Shown piece after piece: positions 62,861 to 64,000 of a stretch of 64,000 nt of DNA. Position 1 is the first letter of the stretch, and every line of letters begins with the position of its first letter. Below the pieces are notes generated by a model. That model was not told the origin of the DNA and did no database searches. It was given only the letters and a program-made list of their open reading frames with translations. Position numbers and translations under genes: made by a program. This DNA comes from Marinobacter xestospongiae (lineage in GTDB: Bacteria > Pseudomonadota > Gammaproteobacteria > Pseudomonadales > Oleiphilaceae): the NCBI RefSeq assembly GCF_023156385.1, contig NZ_JAKZAK010000013.1, positions 86,168-150,167 of the forward strand, read 5' to 3'.

Positions 62861-63490
62861 TTAGTCCGACGACGCCCCGCTTGGGGCGTCGTTGCGTTCA
62901 CCCACCCGGAACAGGTTGTAGCTCACCTGGCCGGCGCTCTTCTGCCGGTGTAGCTGCCAATGCGGCGGTGTTGCAGGTACCGCGCCATCACTTTCGTGCT
63001 CAACATAGACCCAACTGCCGGTGTGCAGCCAGCCGTCGCCGGCCAGCGCCGGGTAGAGGTTGTCGAGCCAGTTCTGGCGGAAGGGCGGGTCCATGAATAC
63101 GATGTCGAACGGTTGCGCCGGTGGCGTGGCCAGGAAACGCTCGACCGACTGGGTTTCCACCCGGCCACGGCGGCACTCGAGCAGGCGCAGGTTATCCCGC
63201 AAAGCCTGGGTGAGGGCGCTGGTGTGGTCCACGAAGGTGACCTCGGCGGCCCCCCGGGACAGCGCCTCCAGCCCCAGAACGCCGCTGCCGGCAAACAGGT
63301 CCAGGCAACGGCTGCCCGCCAGGTGAAACGACAGCCAGTTGAACAGGGTCTCACGGGTGCGGGCCGGCGTGGGACGGACCCCGCCGGCATCCGGGAACCG
63401 CAGCTTGCGACTGCGCCAGTCTCCGCCGATGATGCGCAGTTCCCCGCTGCTGGCGCGGGACGGTTGTTTGGCGGGGCGTTTGCGGGGCAT
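62861..63490 (-). CDS. rsmD: 16S rRNA (guanine966-N2)-methyltransferase RsmD
   Basis: 209 residues. RIIGGDWRSRKLRFPDAGGVRPTPARTRETLFNWL (residues about 18-52), the SAM motif LDLFAGSGVLGLEALSRGA and catalytic DPPF (about 131-134) are the RsmD signatures. It is divergent from the ftsY-like gene, as in most gammaproteobacteria. Its 3' end carries a hairpin shared with the desaturase transcript. Confidence 0.95.
   Translation of the reverse strand: MPRKRPAKQPSRASSGELRIIGGDWRSRKLRFPDAGGVRPTPARTRETLFNWLSFHLAGSRCLDLFAGSGVLGLEALSRGAAEVTFVDHTSALTQALRDNLRLLECRRGRVETQSVERFLATPPAQPFDIVFMDPPFRQNWLDNLYPALAGDGWLHTGSWVYVEHESDGAVPATPPHWQLHRQKSAGQVSYNLFRVGERNDAPSGASSD
62869..62892. terminator. Hairpin terminator inside the rsmD 3' end
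   Basis: ACGACGCCCC, loop GCTT, GGGGCGTCGT: a 10-pair stem between the convergent desaturase and rsmD. It overlaps the last ten or so codons of rsmD, so the hairpin sequence is coding on the minus strand and a terminator for the desaturase on the plus strand. Confidence 0.7.
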
Positions 63491-63656
63491 GGCGGTTCCG
63501 TGGAGTGAGCGTCGGCGCCTATGGTAGCCGAAAGCGGCAGGCCACCAAAGGGCGGGTTTGGACGCCGCCAGCCCCTGCCGCTAGAATGGGCGCTTTCCTT
63601 TTGGGGCGCCCGGCGACCCGGGACGTTCCCGCCCATTCCAGACTGATGGTAAGACT

Positions 63657-64000
<344 letters not shown>

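Overview
The window is a stretch of chromosome from a GC-rich gammaproteobacterium. The gene content and order (pckA-hslO-hslR-yrfG, mutM, rsmD-ftsY, a LiuR-controlled branched-chain amino acid transporter, a Na+-coupled NSS transporter) fit a marine Pseudomonadales/Oceanospirillales-type organism such as a Marinobacter- or Alcanivorax-like bacterium. The genus is an inference. I see no rRNA, tRNA, CRISPR array or intact insertion sequence.

Left flank (1-15.7 kb), ordinary chromosome: the end of a chemotaxis receptor; a NSS transporter; a small exported protein; a LysR regulator divergent from a TonB-dependent receptor with a Fur-like site between them; a WYL regulator with a small partner gene; a complete liv-type ABC transporter operon (livG-livF-livK-livH-livM, minus strand) divergent from a LiuR-type MerR regulator, with two near-identical palindromic operators in the gap; a lipoprotein; a methyltransferase; and a MarR-hydrolase pair with its own inverted repeats.

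Centre (15.7-42.1 kb), a complete type VI secretion system (T6SS): a PAAR tip gene and a membrane-anchored Ser/Thr kinase (ppkA) run leftward. A divergent long operon reads tagH(fha)-tssJ-tssK-tssL-tssM-tagF-pppA-tssA-tssB-tssC-second tssC (impD type)-tagJ-tssE-tssF-tssG-clpV, followed by a lipoprotein gene, hcp and vgrG. All 13 core subunits plus PAAR are present. Kinase, phosphatase, FHA protein and TagF indicate post-translational (threonine phosphorylation) control. Hairpins lie between tssC and the second tssC, and between hcp and vgrG.

Effector island (42.1-55.5 kb), downstream of vgrG: two unrecognised genes; a pesticin/lysozyme-like muramidase with a candidate periplasmic immunity protein; a 1509-residue Rhs protein ending in a WHH-type HNH nuclease tip, translationally coupled to an ankyrin-containing candidate immunity gene; a leftward M15 peptidase with its candidate immunity lipoprotein; a small three-helix membrane protein; and a class 3 lipase flanked by a membrane-anchored Ig-like protein (candidate immunity) and a small unknown gene. 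Base composition becomes visibly AT-rich in the Rhs tip, its immunity gene and the non-coding scar after it, indicating recent exchange. The predicted targets are the peptidoglycan glycan strand, the peptidoglycan peptide, DNA and membrane lipid.

Right flank (55.5-64 kb), housekeeping: a small membrane protein, pckA, hslO (Hsp33), hslR (Hsp15), yrfG-type HAD phosphatase, a small exported protein, mutM, a fatty-acid desaturase, rsmD, and the start of a membrane-anchored Pro-Glu-repeat protein that is probably FtsY and runs off the end.
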